This document shows, piece after piece, positions 15,893 through 25,200 of a stretch of DNA of 29,216 nt; position 1 is the first letter of the stretch, and every line of letters begins with the position of its first letter. The notes beneath the pieces were generated by a model that saw nothing but the letters and a program-made list of their open reading frames with translations, was not told the origin of the DNA and did not search any database. Source of the stretch: JAAYEA01 sp012689325 (GTDB taxonomy: Bacteria > Chloroflexota > Anaerolineae > JAAYEA01); assembly GCA_036841525.1 (NCBI GenBank), contig DAITVZ010000068.1, forward strand, positions 1 through 29,216, read 5' to 3'. Position numbers and translations under genes: made by a program.

Positions 15893-15902
15893 TCGTTGGT
15901 CC

Positions 15903-15936
15903 TGATCCGTGCCCATCTGCGTTCATCTGCGTCCAG
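15903..15936 (+). repeat. leader repeat before the GH116 gene
   Basis: TGATCCGTGCCCATCTGCG, then TTCATCTGCGTCCAG, is a relative of the stretches at 3774-3810 and 20743-20774. AGGAGG (15944-15949), the ribosome binding site, follows it. Confidence 0.6.
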
Positions 15937-15955
15937 CTCTCCCAGGAGGTCCGCC

Positions 15956-18538
15956 ATGGCCGAGAACCTGAACCCGCGCTGGCCCGTGCTCAACCGCTAC
16001 GACGCCGACCACCTCGCCCGCATCGCCCTGCCCATCGGCGGGCTCGGCACCGGCACCATCTCGCTCGGCGGCCGCGGCGATCTCCACGACTGGGAGGTGG
16101 TCAACCGCCCGGCCAAAGGTTTCACCCCTAACATCGGGCGGCAGAACGGCCCCTTTTTTGCCGTGCACGCCCAGCCCCACGGCAGCCCGGCCTTCACGCG
16201 CCTGCTGGAAGGGCCGCTCCCGCTGGAGGCGTATGAGGCCTCCCACGGCAGCCGCGCGCTCAACCACGGCCTGCCGCGTTTTCGCCGCTGCGAGTTCGCC
16301 GCCGCCTACCCCTTCGGCCAGGTCTTGCTCTCCGATCCTGACCTCCCCCTGGGGGCGCGGCTGGAGGCCTGGAACCCCTTCATCCCCGGCGACGCCGACT
16401 CGAGCGGCATCCCCGTGGCGGCGCTCCGCTACGTCCTGACCAACCGCGGCGCCGCCTCGCTGACGGCCTCCATCTGCGGCACGCTGCCCAATTTCATCGG
16501 CCAGGACGGCCACAGCCCCAACCTCGACTGGCTCGGCCAGCCCGACTTTGCCGTGGGGCAGCAGGCCAACCGCAACGCCTACCGCGAGGCCGACGGCCTG
16601 CGCGGGATGTTCCTTTGGTCCGAGGGGGTGGACCCGGCGGCAGAGACCTGGGGCACGCTGGCGCTGACCGTGCTGGAGGCCGAGGCGCGCCTCTCCCATC
16701 GCGCCGCCTGGGCCGAGCTGAGCTGGGGCGACTCGCTGCTGGACTTTTGGGACGATTTCTGCGCCGACGGGCAGTTGGACCCGCGGCCTGTGGGCAAATC
16801 CGAGGGGCCCGTCGCCTCGCTGTGCGCCCAGGTAGAGATCCCCGCGGGCGAGTCCCGCGCGCTGACCTTCCTGCTAAGCTGGCATTTCCCCAACCGGCGC
16901 ACCTGGCACCCGCGCCGGAGCGCCTCGGCCTGTTGCTGCGGCGAGCCCGACCTGGAGCGCGTCGGCAACTACTACGCCACCCAATACGCCGACGCCTGGG
17001 ACGTGGCCGCCCAGACCGCGCCGCGCCTCCCCGCGCTGGAGGAGGAGACGCTGCGCTTCGTGACGGCCTTTTGCGACTGCGACCTCCCCGACGTGATCAA
17101 GGAGGCGGCGCTGGATAACGCCAGCACCCTGCGCACCCAGACCTGTTTCCGCACCGAGGACGGGCGCTTTTACGGCTGGGAGGGGAGCTGCGACACCGCC
17201 GGCTGCTGCTTTGGCTCCTGCACCCACGTCTGGAACTATGAGGCGACCACCCCGTTCCTCTTTGCCGACCTGGCTCGCTCCATGCGCGAGGTCGAGTTCG
17301 CCCACGCCACCGACGCGCGCGGGCTGATGAGCTTTCGCGTCCACCTGCCGCTGCACCGCGCCCAGGAGCACGGCCGCGCCGCCGCCGACGGCCAAATGGG
17401 CTGCCTGATCAAGCTCTATCGCGAATGGCAGCTCTCCGGCGACGACGAGTGGCTGCGCGCGCTGTGGCCCCACGCCCGCCGCGCCCTCGAGTTCTGCTGG
17501 ATCGAGGGCGGCTGGGACGCCGACCAGGACGGCGTCATGGAGGGCTGCCAGCACAACACCATGGACGTCGAGTATTACGGCCCCAACCCGCAGATGGGGA
17601 GCTGGTACCTGGGCGCGCTCTGCGCCGCCGAGGCGATGGCCCGCTACCTGGGCGAGGATACCTTCGCCGCCAAATGCCACGACCTCTGCCAGCGGGGCCG
17701 CGCCTGGCTAGACGAGAACCTCTTTAACGGCGAATACTATGAGCACGAGGTCCGCCCGCCCCGCGACGAGTCGGCCATCGCGCCAGGGCTGCGCGTGGGC
17801 ATGGGCTCGGCGGACCTGGCCGACCCGGCGCTGCAACTGGGCGCCGGCTGCTTGGTGGACCAGCTCGCGGGGCAATACCTGGCCCATGTCTGCGGCCTCG
17901 GCTACCTGCTGGACCCCGACAACGTCCAGCGCACCCTGCAGAGCGTCATGCGCTACAACTGGCGGGAGAGCTTTCACGACCACTTTAGCCACCTGCGCTC
18001 CTTCGTCCTGGGCGACGAGTCGGCGCTCTTGATGGCGACCTACCCGCGGGGCCGGCGGCCGGTCCGCCCCTTCCCCTATTATAACGAGGTGATGACCGGC
18101 TTCGAGTATTGCGCCGCCGTGGGGATGCTCTACGAGGGGCTCACCGAGGACGGCCTCAAGGTAATCGAGGCGATCCGCGACCGTTACGACGGGCGCAAGC
18201 GCAGCCCCTTCGACGAGGCCGAGTGCGGCCACCACTATGCCCGGGCCATGGCCGCCTGGGCGGCGGTGCTGGCCTGGACCGGCTTTCAGTACTCGGCAGT
18301 GAACAAGACCATGACCTTCGCGCCGGTGGATGGGACCTGGTTCTGGTCCAACGGCGCGGCCTGGGGCACCGTGCAGCTCAAATGCGGCGTGGAGGGGGTC
18401 AAGGCGCGGCTGACCGTGCTGCACGGCGCGCTGGCGCTACAGCGGCTGGTGATCACCGGCGTGGGCGCGGCCATCGCCGATGCGCCGAGGACCATCCGCG
18501 CGGGCAAGAGCGCGCATTGGCAGGTGAAGGCGATATGA
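15956..18538 (+). CDS. GH116-like glycoside hydrolase (GBA2/DUF608 type)
   Basis: An 860-residue protein of the GBA2/DUF608 group, assigned to glycoside hydrolase family 116, whose members are retaining beta-glucosidases and related exo-enzymes. The N-terminal beta domain starts RIALPIGGLGTGTISLGG and HDWEVVNRPAKG, which are standard for the family. The (alpha/alpha)6 catalytic half includes GCCFGSCTHVWNYE (N427, Y428, E429) and GVMEGCQHNTMDVEYYGPN with D537, the likely acid/base; the nucleophile glutamate is not certain by eye. There is no signal peptide, so it is probably cytoplasmic and acts on imported oligosaccharides. ATG 15956 follows AGGAGG at 6 nt. The stop overlaps the next start by ATGA, implying coupled translation. 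The sugar specificity is not determined. Confidence 0.88.
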   Translation: MAENLNPRWPVLNRYDADHLARIALPIGGLGTGTISLGGRGDLHDWEVVNRPAKGFTPNIGRQNGPFFAVHAQPHGSPAFTRLLEGPLPLEAYEASHGSRALNHGLPRFRRCEFAAAYPFGQVLLSDPDLPLGARLEAWNPFIPGDADSSGIPVAALRYVLTNRGAASLTASICGTLPNFIGQDGHSPNLDWLGQPDFAVGQQANRNAYREADGLRGMFLWSEGVDPAAETWGTLALTVLEAEARLSHRAAWAELSWGDSLLDFWDDFCADGQLDPRPVGKSEGPVASLCAQVEIPAGESRALTFLLSWHFPNRRTWHPRRSASACCCGEPDLERVGNYYATQYADAWDVAAQTAPRLPALEEETLRFVTAFCDCDLPDVIKEAALDNASTLRTQTCFRTEDGRFYGWEGSCDTAGCCFGSCTHVWNYEATTPFLFADLARSMREVEFAHATDARGLMSFRVHLPLHRAQEHGRAAADGQMGCLIKLYREWQLSGDDEWLRALWPHARRALEFCWIEGGWDADQDGVMEGCQHNTMDVEYYGPNPQMGSWYLGALCAAEAMARYLGEDTFAAKCHDLCQRGRAWLDENLFNGEYYEHEVRPPRDESAIAPGLRVGMGSADLADPALQLGAGCLVDQLAGQYLAHVCGLGYLLDPDNVQRTLQSVMRYNWRESFHDHFSHLRSFVLGDESALLMATYPRGRRPVRPFPYYNEVMTGFEYCAAVGMLYEGLTEDGLKVIEAIRDRYDGRKRSPFDEAECGHHYARAMAAWAAVLAWTGFQYSAVNKTMTFAPVDGTWFWSNGAAWGTVQLKCGVEGVKARLTVLHGALALQRLVITGVGAAIADAPRTIRAGKSAHWQVKAI

Positions 18539-19791
18539 GCACTCGATGTCCATTCCACGTGTTGCTTGTAGCCTTGGTGGTCGTCGCCATCGGCACCCAG
18601 GCTGGCTTGGCGCAGCCCGCTTTGTCTGGCGCCGTCCTCCTCGGGCAGGTCCATCTGCAGGCTCGCACGAGCTACGGTGGCGTGCTGGTCGCCGTCGGTG
18701 GGCAATCTATCACCACCAACGCCGACGGCAGCTTCGTCCTCCTCGACGCACCGACAGGCAACCTGGTGGTAAGGGCCTCGGCCCCGGGGTTTCTCTCCGC
18801 TGAGGGGATGCTGGATGTCGCCGCCAGCCAGACCTCTACCCTCGCTGCCATCACCCTTCCGGGCGGCGACATCAACGGCGATGGAGTGATCCAGCTGCTG
18901 GACCTGGTTGCCCTGGGTGTCGCTTTTGGCCAGTGTCCTCCCCAGGACGCCATCCTGGACCTGAACGCGGACGGATGCCTGAACATCTTTGACTTGGTCA
19001 TCCTTGGCGGCAACTATGGCCGATCGGGCCCGCTGCCCTGGGGACCGGGTTCGGCTCCCACGCCGACCATCATCCCCACCGTTGCGCCGTCTGATACGCC
19101 GACGACCACATCAACCCTGGTGGCCAACGAGGTCCTCTGCACGCGGGTGATCGACGGCGATACCATTGAGCTTGTCACGGGCCATCACGTCCGCCTCATC
19201 GGCATCGACACGCCCGAGCTCCGCACGGCGGAGTGCTATGCGGTCGAGGCAACTCTCAAGACCACCGAGCTGGTACTGGGCAAGATGGTGCGCCTGGAGA
19301 AGGACATCTCGGAGACGGACCTCTATGGTCGGCTCTTGCGCTATGTCTATGTCGGAGAGACTTTTGTTAACGCCGAGCTGGTTGGCCAGGGCTATGCCCA
19401 GGTCCACACCTACACGCCCGATGTGCGATATGCCGACGAGTTCCTGCGGTTGCAGCAAGAGGCCAGGGACGCCAACCGCGGCCTGTGGAGCGCGTGTCTC
19501 GACGAGACCCCTACGGTCACCGAGACGCCCATACACACGCCAGCCTTGACCGAGACGCCTACGGTAACAGCGACCCTTTCGGTTACGCCGTTTGACACCG
19601 CCACTCCAACGCCCACATTCACGCCAGTGCAGGGGCAGTGTTCATGTTCCGGGAACCTGTACAACTGCGGTGACTTTGCCACCCATGCACAGGCGCAGGC
19701 CTGCTATGATCACTGCATGATGGAGCGGGGGTTCGACGTGCACAATCTGGATGCGGATGATGACGGGCAGGCGTGCGAACTGCTGCCGTGA
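18535..19791 (+). CDS. secreted dockerin-thermonuclease-excalibur fusion protein
   Basis: A 418-residue exported multi-domain protein. Signal peptide (residues 1-26, cut after GLA), a small beta domain of carboxypeptidase-regulatory type (about 32-108), then a type I dockerin (112-163) with two calcium loops, DINGDGVIQLLDLV and DLNADGCLNIFDLV. A Thr/Pro linker follows, then a staphylococcal-nuclease-like domain (about 199-322) with RVIDGDTIEL, RLIGIDTPE (R220, D225, E228) and LYGR (R266), the counterparts of the catalytic R35, D40, E43 and R87. After a second Thr/Pro linker comes an excalibur calcium-binding motif ending LDADDDGQACE. The nuclease should cut DNA or RNA outside the cell; a dockerin would attach it to a cohesin scaffold. 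Its start overlaps the glycosidase stop (ATGA), and its codon use is less GC-biased than that neighbour. Confidence 0.9.
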   Translation: MSTRCPFHVLLVALVVVAIGTQAGLAQPALSGAVLLGQVHLQARTSYGGVLVAVGGQSITTNADGSFVLLDAPTGNLVVRASAPGFLSAEGMLDVAASQTSTLAAITLPGGDINGDGVIQLLDLVALGVAFGQCPPQDAILDLNADGCLNIFDLVILGGNYGRSGPLPWGPGSAPTPTIIPTVAPSDTPTTTSTLVANEVLCTRVIDGDTIELVTGHHVRLIGIDTPELRTAECYAVEATLKTTELVLGKMVRLEKDISETDLYGRLLRYVYVGETFVNAELVGQGYAQVHTYTPDVRYADEFLRLQQEARDANRGLWSACLDETPTVTETPIHTPALTETPTVTATLSVTPFDTATPTPTFTPVQGQCSCSGNLYNCGDFATHAQAQACYDHCMMERGFDVHNLDADDDGQACELLP

Positions 19792-19861
19792 GCCCATACC
19801 ATCGCTTGCCTTCAGTGAGACCCGGACAGAGCCCTTTTGTGGCTGCAAGGAGAACGAGACC

Positions 19862-20686
19862 ATGTGGACCATCAGTGAAACCGTTTCCTTTGACAAGCGG
19901 GCGCGGATGTGGGTGCGCTACGATAACACCCTCGTCGGCGCGGTGAACATGGGCGACCTGCGCGCCTACGTCTTTCCCCTCTACACCCCCGGCGGCCGCC
20001 TGGTGATCCAGGAGAGCCCCGTGGACCACCCCCACCACCAGGGGCTCTTTGTCGGCGCGGCGGTGAACGGTCACGATATGTGGAATGCCGGCTCCTTCGG
20101 CAACCCTCGTTGCCGTCAGGTCCCTGCCAGCGGCCTCTGCCACGTCGAGGCCGACGCCGCCAGCGCCCGCTTTTACCTGACGCTGGACTGGTGCACCGAG
20201 GACGGCCAGCCACAGCTCCGCGAGGCGCGCCGCATCGCCTTTTCCGCCGCGCCCTATGGCCATATCGTGGATATCCGCTCGCGCTTCCTGGCCGCCTATG
20301 GCGCCATCCGCTTCGGCGAGACCAAGGAGGCTGGCATCGCCATGCGCATCCCGCCCGAATGGACCACCTTTAACGGCGGGGTCATGCTGGACGCGGCGGG
20401 GCACGTGGGCGAATCGGGCATTTGGGACACCACCAGCGACTGGATGGACGTCAGCGGGGAGGGGCCGCGGGGCTACCACGCCGGGATCACCTTGATGCCC
20501 CATCGCGGCTCGCCGCGCGCGCCGTGGATGGTGCGCGACTATGGCCTGCACGAGTACAACCCCTGGCGCTTCGCCCAGATCACCGTCCCCGCCGATGGCG
20601 CGCGCGAGCTGGGAGCGCGGTTTATCGCCCACGACGGCGCCGGGACGGTGGCCGAGATCGCCGGCTGGTATCAGGACTGCCCCTAG
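19862..20686 (+). CDS. DUF6807 (PmoA-like) family protein
   Basis: A 274-residue protein of the DUF6807 family, which is common in carbohydrate-degrading bacteria and usually found next to sugar oxidoreductases or isomerases; no reaction is established. The signature is SPVDHPHHQGLFVG (near residue 55), the DHPHHxGL motif, followed by IRFGETKEAGIAMRI and NGGVMLDAAG (near 175). Strand-rich content suits the aldose-epimerase-like sandwich proposed for the family. ATG 19862 has AAGGAG 9 nt upstream. No signal peptide is seen. It follows the dockerin protein by 70 bp and precedes the PHP-like gene by 101 bp, so it is probably part of the same plus-strand transcription unit. Confidence 0.8.
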   Translation: MWTISETVSFDKRARMWVRYDNTLVGAVNMGDLRAYVFPLYTPGGRLVIQESPVDHPHHQGLFVGAAVNGHDMWNAGSFGNPRCRQVPASGLCHVEADAASARFYLTLDWCTEDGQPQLREARRIAFSAAPYGHIVDIRSRFLAAYGAIRFGETKEAGIAMRIPPEWTTFNGGVMLDAAGHVGESGIWDTTSDWMDVSGEGPRGYHAGITLMPHRGSPRAPWMVRDYGLHEYNPWRFAQITVPADGARELGARFIAHDGAGTVAEIAGWYQDCP

Positions 20687-20742
20687 CGGGCCGAGCAAGC
20701 CGGGACCCGGGCGGAACGCCCTGCCCGGCCATCCGGCCTTCC

Positions 20743-20774
20743 TGATCCGTCCGATCCCGCGAATCCGCGTACCA
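20743..20774 (+). repeat. leader repeat before the DUF3604 gene
   Basis: TGATCCGTCCGATCCCGCG followed by AATCCGCGTACCA is the third copy of the leader type seen at 3774 and 15903. GGAGG (20779-20783) and the start codon follow directly. Confidence 0.6.
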
Positions 20775-20787
20775 ATCCGGAGGCGAC

Positions 20788-22260
20788 ATGCACCGCATCT
20801 TTTGGGCTGACCTGCACAACCACAACGAGATCGGCTACGGCCAGGGCTCACTGGCGCGGACCTACCGCCTGGCCCGCAACACCCTGGACATCTGCGCCTT
20901 TACCGCGCACGGCTTTTGGCCCGACCCGCCCGCCACCGACCCGCAGATGGTGGATTATCACCTCCAGGCCTTCGACCGGATCAGCGCCCAGTTCCCCCAG
21001 GCCGTCAACGAGGCCAACATCCAGTATATCCCCCACCAGTTCGTCACCTTTATCGGGTACGAGTGGCATTCCACCGCCTGGGGCGATTTCGTCGTCCTTT
21101 TTCCCGGAGCCGAGGGCGAGCTCTATCGCGGCGAGTCCTATCCCGACCTCCGCGATTATGTCGCCTCCCGCGGCGGGATGCTCATCCCCCACCACGTCGC
21201 CTACCGCTACGGCTGGCGCGGCACCGATTGGCGCAGCGCCGAGCCCGCCATCTCGCCCCTGGTGGAGGTCTTTTCCGAGCACGCCGATTCCTTCGAGCGC
21301 GAGACCATCTGGCCGATGATCCTGCACTCCATGGGCGGCAGCACCGCCTCCCAGACCGTGGCGCACCAGCTCCGCCGCGGCGCCCACCTTGGTTTCACCG
21401 CCGGAACCGATAACCACCACGGCTACCCCGCCACCTATGGCGAGGGGATCACCGGCGTCATCGCGCCGGCCCTCACCCGCGAGGCGGTCTGGCAGGCGCT
21501 CTGGGCGCGCCACACCCTGGCCTGCACCGGCGACCGCATCGGCGTTTCCCTCGCCTCGGGCCGCGGCATCATGGGCGACGTTCTGCCCGCCTCGGCGCCG
21601 CGCCTCTTTGAGGTGGAGGTGCAGCCCCTGGCGCCCATCGAGTTCGTCGCGCTCCTCAAGAACGGCGAGCTGGCCCAGATGTGGCCCGGCCCCACCCTCC
21701 CCACCACGGTGGACGACGGGCGCTTTCTCACGCGGGTGGAATGGGGCTGGGGACGGATGGACAACCCCGAGCTGACCGAGTGGCGGATCGACCTGACGGT
21801 GGATGGGGGCCGGATCGCGCGGGCCGTGCCCTGCTTTGCCGGCGGCGCCGGCTCGGTGACGCTGGAGAACCACCTGCGCCAGCTCTCCGACCGCCAGATC
21901 GAGATCACCTCTTACACCAGCCGCCTGAACCCCAGGCCGCTGAGCGGCGTGGTGCTCGAGCTGGAGGGGGACGGCGACACGTCCTTGGCCTGCCAGGTGG
22001 AGGCGGCCTGCGACGGCAAGCAGGGCGGCTGCGAGGTGCACGCGCCCCTCTCGACGCTCGTCGCCGACGACGCCTGGGGAAAGCCGTTCGCCCGCTTTTC
22101 CTCGCCGCGCCTGCGAATCGGCCAGGCCCGCTCGCCGAGCAGCCTCGCCTTCGCTGCCACCTGGCACGACCCCGAGCCAGGCGAGCGGGACACCTATATG
22201 GTCAAGGTGCAGCAGAAAAACGGGCAATTGGCCTGGACGTCGCCGATGCTCTTTGCCTAG
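20788..22260 (+). CDS. DUF3604-like PHP-superfamily metalloprotein
   Basis: A 490-residue protein. The first half carries the PHP/DUF3604 pattern of metal-binding histidines and acids: FWADLHNHNEIGYGQG at the N-terminus, FTAHG, IGYEWHST, LIPHHVAY, EVFSEHA and FTAGTDNHHGYP. PHP proteins are usually phosphoesterases, and DUF3604 members often accompany sulfatases or glycan enzymes in environmental bacteria. Here the metal motifs look complete, so hydrolytic activity is likely but the substrate is unknown. The second half (about 240-480) is beta-rich and may bind substrate. No signal peptide. ATG 20788 has GGAGG only 4 nt upstream, slightly short. The gene ends at a terminator hairpin facing the BTAD regulator. 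Confidence 0.78.
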   Translation: MHRIFWADLHNHNEIGYGQGSLARTYRLARNTLDICAFTAHGFWPDPPATDPQMVDYHLQAFDRISAQFPQAVNEANIQYIPHQFVTFIGYEWHSTAWGDFVVLFPGAEGELYRGESYPDLRDYVASRGGMLIPHHVAYRYGWRGTDWRSAEPAISPLVEVFSEHADSFERETIWPMILHSMGGSTASQTVAHQLRRGAHLGFTAGTDNHHGYPATYGEGITGVIAPALTREAVWQALWARHTLACTGDRIGVSLASGRGIMGDVLPASAPRLFEVEVQPLAPIEFVALLKNGELAQMWPGPTLPTTVDDGRFLTRVEWGWGRMDNPELTEWRIDLTVDGGRIARAVPCFAGGAGSVTLENHLRQLSDRQIEITSYTSRLNPRPLSGVVLELEGDGDTSLACQVEAACDGKQGGCEVHAPLSTLVADDAWGKPFARFSSPRLRIGQARSPSSLAFAATWHDPEPGERDTYMVKVQQKNGQLAWTSPMLFA

Positions 22261-22266
22261 CCAATA

Positions 22267-22298
22267 GGCCCGTAGGGTTTCGGGAAACCCTACGGGCC
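22267..22298. terminator. bidirectional terminator-like hairpin
   Basis: GGCCCGTAGGGTTT (22267-22280) and AAACCCTACGGGCC (22285-22298) form a perfect 14-bp stem with a CGGG loop between convergent genes. It includes the stop codon of the minus-strand regulator. No U-tract follows on either side. A related stem occurs at 29033-29067. Confidence 0.75.
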
Positions 22299-25200
22299 TG
22301 TCGTTCCCAGCTCCTCCAGCAGCTCGCGCACCATCGCCGCGGGATCGCTGCGCCGTCCCCGCTCCTCGGCGGCCTGGCGCACCTCCGGCGGCAGCACGGC
22401 CGCCCGCGCCCTGACCTCTCGCCCGGCGATGTCCTCCAAGAAGCGCGAGTCGGTCACCCAGCGCGAGGTCGCCGCCAGAGCATAGATCTCCACCGCCTTT
22501 TCCACGTCCCCCCCGACGGCCCAGTGCAGGGCAATCGGCGGCAGGCAGTTGCGCACGGCCCCGGCGCGCATGGGCGTATCGCGCAGGATCAGCAGCGAGC
22601 GCCGCACATACTCCCGGGACTCGTCCATTCGCCCCTCTCGGAGCGCCACTATGGCCAGCGTCCCCAGCGGCTCCAGGCAGTCGAGATAGCCGGCCTCCTC
22701 GCGCAGGCGCAGGTCCTCCCGGGCGTATCGTTCGGCCTCCTCGTTGCGCCCCTCGGCCAAAGCGGTCCAGGCCAGCGCGCAGAAAGCGCCGATCTGGGCC
22801 CCCCAATGGCCCGTCTCGCATGCCAGCCGGAGCCCCTCCTCGGCGTGGACGCGCGCCTCCGCATACCGCCCCAGGTGGCACTCGCCCGCAGCCATCGTGT
22901 GCAGGACATCCGAGATCTGCTGGCGCGCCCCCAATTCCCGCCAGAGGGCCAGCCCCTCCTGGTACACCGCCACGGATTCGGCCCTCCTTCCGAGCGCGTA
23001 GACCAGGCGAGCCACCTGGCAATAGTGCGTGGCGCGCCCGGCGCGGTCCAGGTGGGTCACGTCCATGGCCGCCAGTTCCGCCGCCAGCGCCTCCATCTGG
23101 TCCTGACGGCCCGCCTGCCACGCCCACCACCAAAGGCACACCAGGCTATGCTTGATGCCGCGCGGCCCGCCGAGCTGGCGCCGCACCGCCAGCGACTTTT
23201 CCAGGAACCCGCGCGACTCTTCCATCCGCCCCAGGTAGCGCACGAACTCGCCGAGCTGCACGAGGCAGGCGCCGATCCCCTCATCGTCCTCGGCCTCCAG
23301 GGCCAGCGCCAGGGCGCGGCGATAGAGCGCCTCGCGCTCCGCGTGCCTCGCGCGCGGCAGGAACATCGCCAGGCGGCGCATCGCTGTCGCCATCTCCAGC
23401 CGCGCCTCCTCCCCCGCGCGCGTCGCCTCCTGGGCGCATTGCAGGGCCTCCTCCACAAGTTGGCGGCTGCGAGCATGCACTCCCTCGTCGTCGCTAAGCA
23501 TCCCCTGGCCCTCGAGCGCAAAGGCAAAGTTGCTTTGCCAGCTCAGCGCCCTGCTACGCAGGCGCCAAAGGATGCCCGATGGCTGCGCCTCACCCAGCCT
23601 CCCGGCGATCCAGGCAAAGGCTTGCTCCCCCTCCTCGTGGCGGGCCCCCAGGTCGTAGAGCCTCCCCAACACATCCATCAGCGGATCGAGCCACTCCACC
23701 TGCGCGCGCTCGGCCGCCCATTCCCAGGCGGCGCGCAGCTCGGGAAGCTCGGCGGCGACCTCGTCCAACGCCAGGGACTGGCGCGGCCCCGCCAGATCTA
23801 CTCGCCAGCGGCGGCAGAGCGAGAGCGCATAATAGGCCGCGTGGCAGTCTCGCAGGGCAGGAGCGCGGCCGGAAGCGGCCAGCTTTTCCGCGGCATAGTC
23901 GCGCAGCAGATCGTGCAGTTCGTAGCGCCCCACGCCCCGTCGCGAGAGCAGCGAGCGGTTGGCGAGCCTCAGCAGGTCGCGCAGCGAGGCCCCAGCGACC
24001 TCGCGCGCGGCCTCGGCGGTGAACCCGCCGCGGAAAAGCGCCAGCGCCGCCAGCGTCTCGCGCTCCGGCGGCGCCAGCAGCGCCCACGAGTGGTCAAAGA
24101 CGGCGCGCATCGAGCGCTGCCGCTCGGGCAGGTCGCTGAAATCGGCGGCCAGCAGGTCCAGACGCTGCCCGTCCGCCCCGGCCATCTGCGCCACGATCTC
24201 GGCGGGGGAGAGCAACTCCACCCAGGCGGAGGCGAGCAGGATCGCCAGGGGCAACCCCTCCGCCCAGCGGCAGAGCTGCGTGATGGACGACAGGTCTTCC
24301 GCGGCTGGCCGGTAGCTCGCGCGCACGCGCCGCGCCCCCTGGGTGAAAAGCTCCGCTGCCGCGGGCTCCGCCAGCCCCTCGAGCAGCGCCACCTCCTCGC
24401 CCACGAGCCCCAGCCGGGCCCGCGACGTGGCCAGCACCGTGACGCCCGGAGCGGTCTCCAGGATCTCGGCGACCAGCTCCCCAGCCTCGGCCTCCTCCCC
24501 CAACGGGTCCAGCAGGTGCTCGCAGCCATCCAATAGCAGAAGCAGCCGCCTGTCGCGGAAATAGTCCAGCAGTTGCTGCCGCGGCGGGGCTTGACCGGAC
24601 GCGTAGAAGCGCAGGCCCACGCCCTGGGCGATGGCCTGCACGAGCCCCGCCGCGTCCGCCGCCGCCGAGAGGGGGACATGGTGCGCGCCGTCCGGCCGCT
24701 CGGCCTGCACCTGCCGCGCCGCCTCCAGCGCCAGCCTGGTCTTGCCGCAGCCCCCCGGCCCCACCACGCTCAGCAGCCGGCAGCTCGGCTCGCGCAGCCG
24801 CGCGGCCAGCTCGGCCAGCTCGCGCTCCCGCCCGACCAGCGGCAAGAGCGGGGTGGGCAGCGGCGGGCTGGCGGGCTCCGGCGGCGCCAGTTGCCCGTCC
24901 CGGATCTGCTCGTAGAGCCGGAGCGTCTCCGCCTCCAGCTCTACGCCCAGCTCCGCCGCCAGCGTCACGCGGCAGCGCTCGTACTGCTCCAGCGCCGCAG
25001 TCCGCTGCCCATGCAGCGCCAGTTGTCGCATCAGCTCGCGGTGGCCCAGCTCCTCCAGCGGCTGGAGCTCCACGCCGCGCCTGAGTTGCCCCGCCGCGGC
25101 GGCATGGTCGCCCCGCGCCGATTGGAGCGCCGCCAGCCGCCGCAGGGCGTCCAACTGGGCGCGCTCCAGCCGCTCGCGCGTCAGCAGCGCCCAATCGTCG

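Noticed and set aside
21681..24536. A 951-residue plus-strand open frame across the DUF3604 gene end and the BTAD gene
   Set aside because: It runs out of frame through one supported gene and antisense to another, and contains no recognisable domain.
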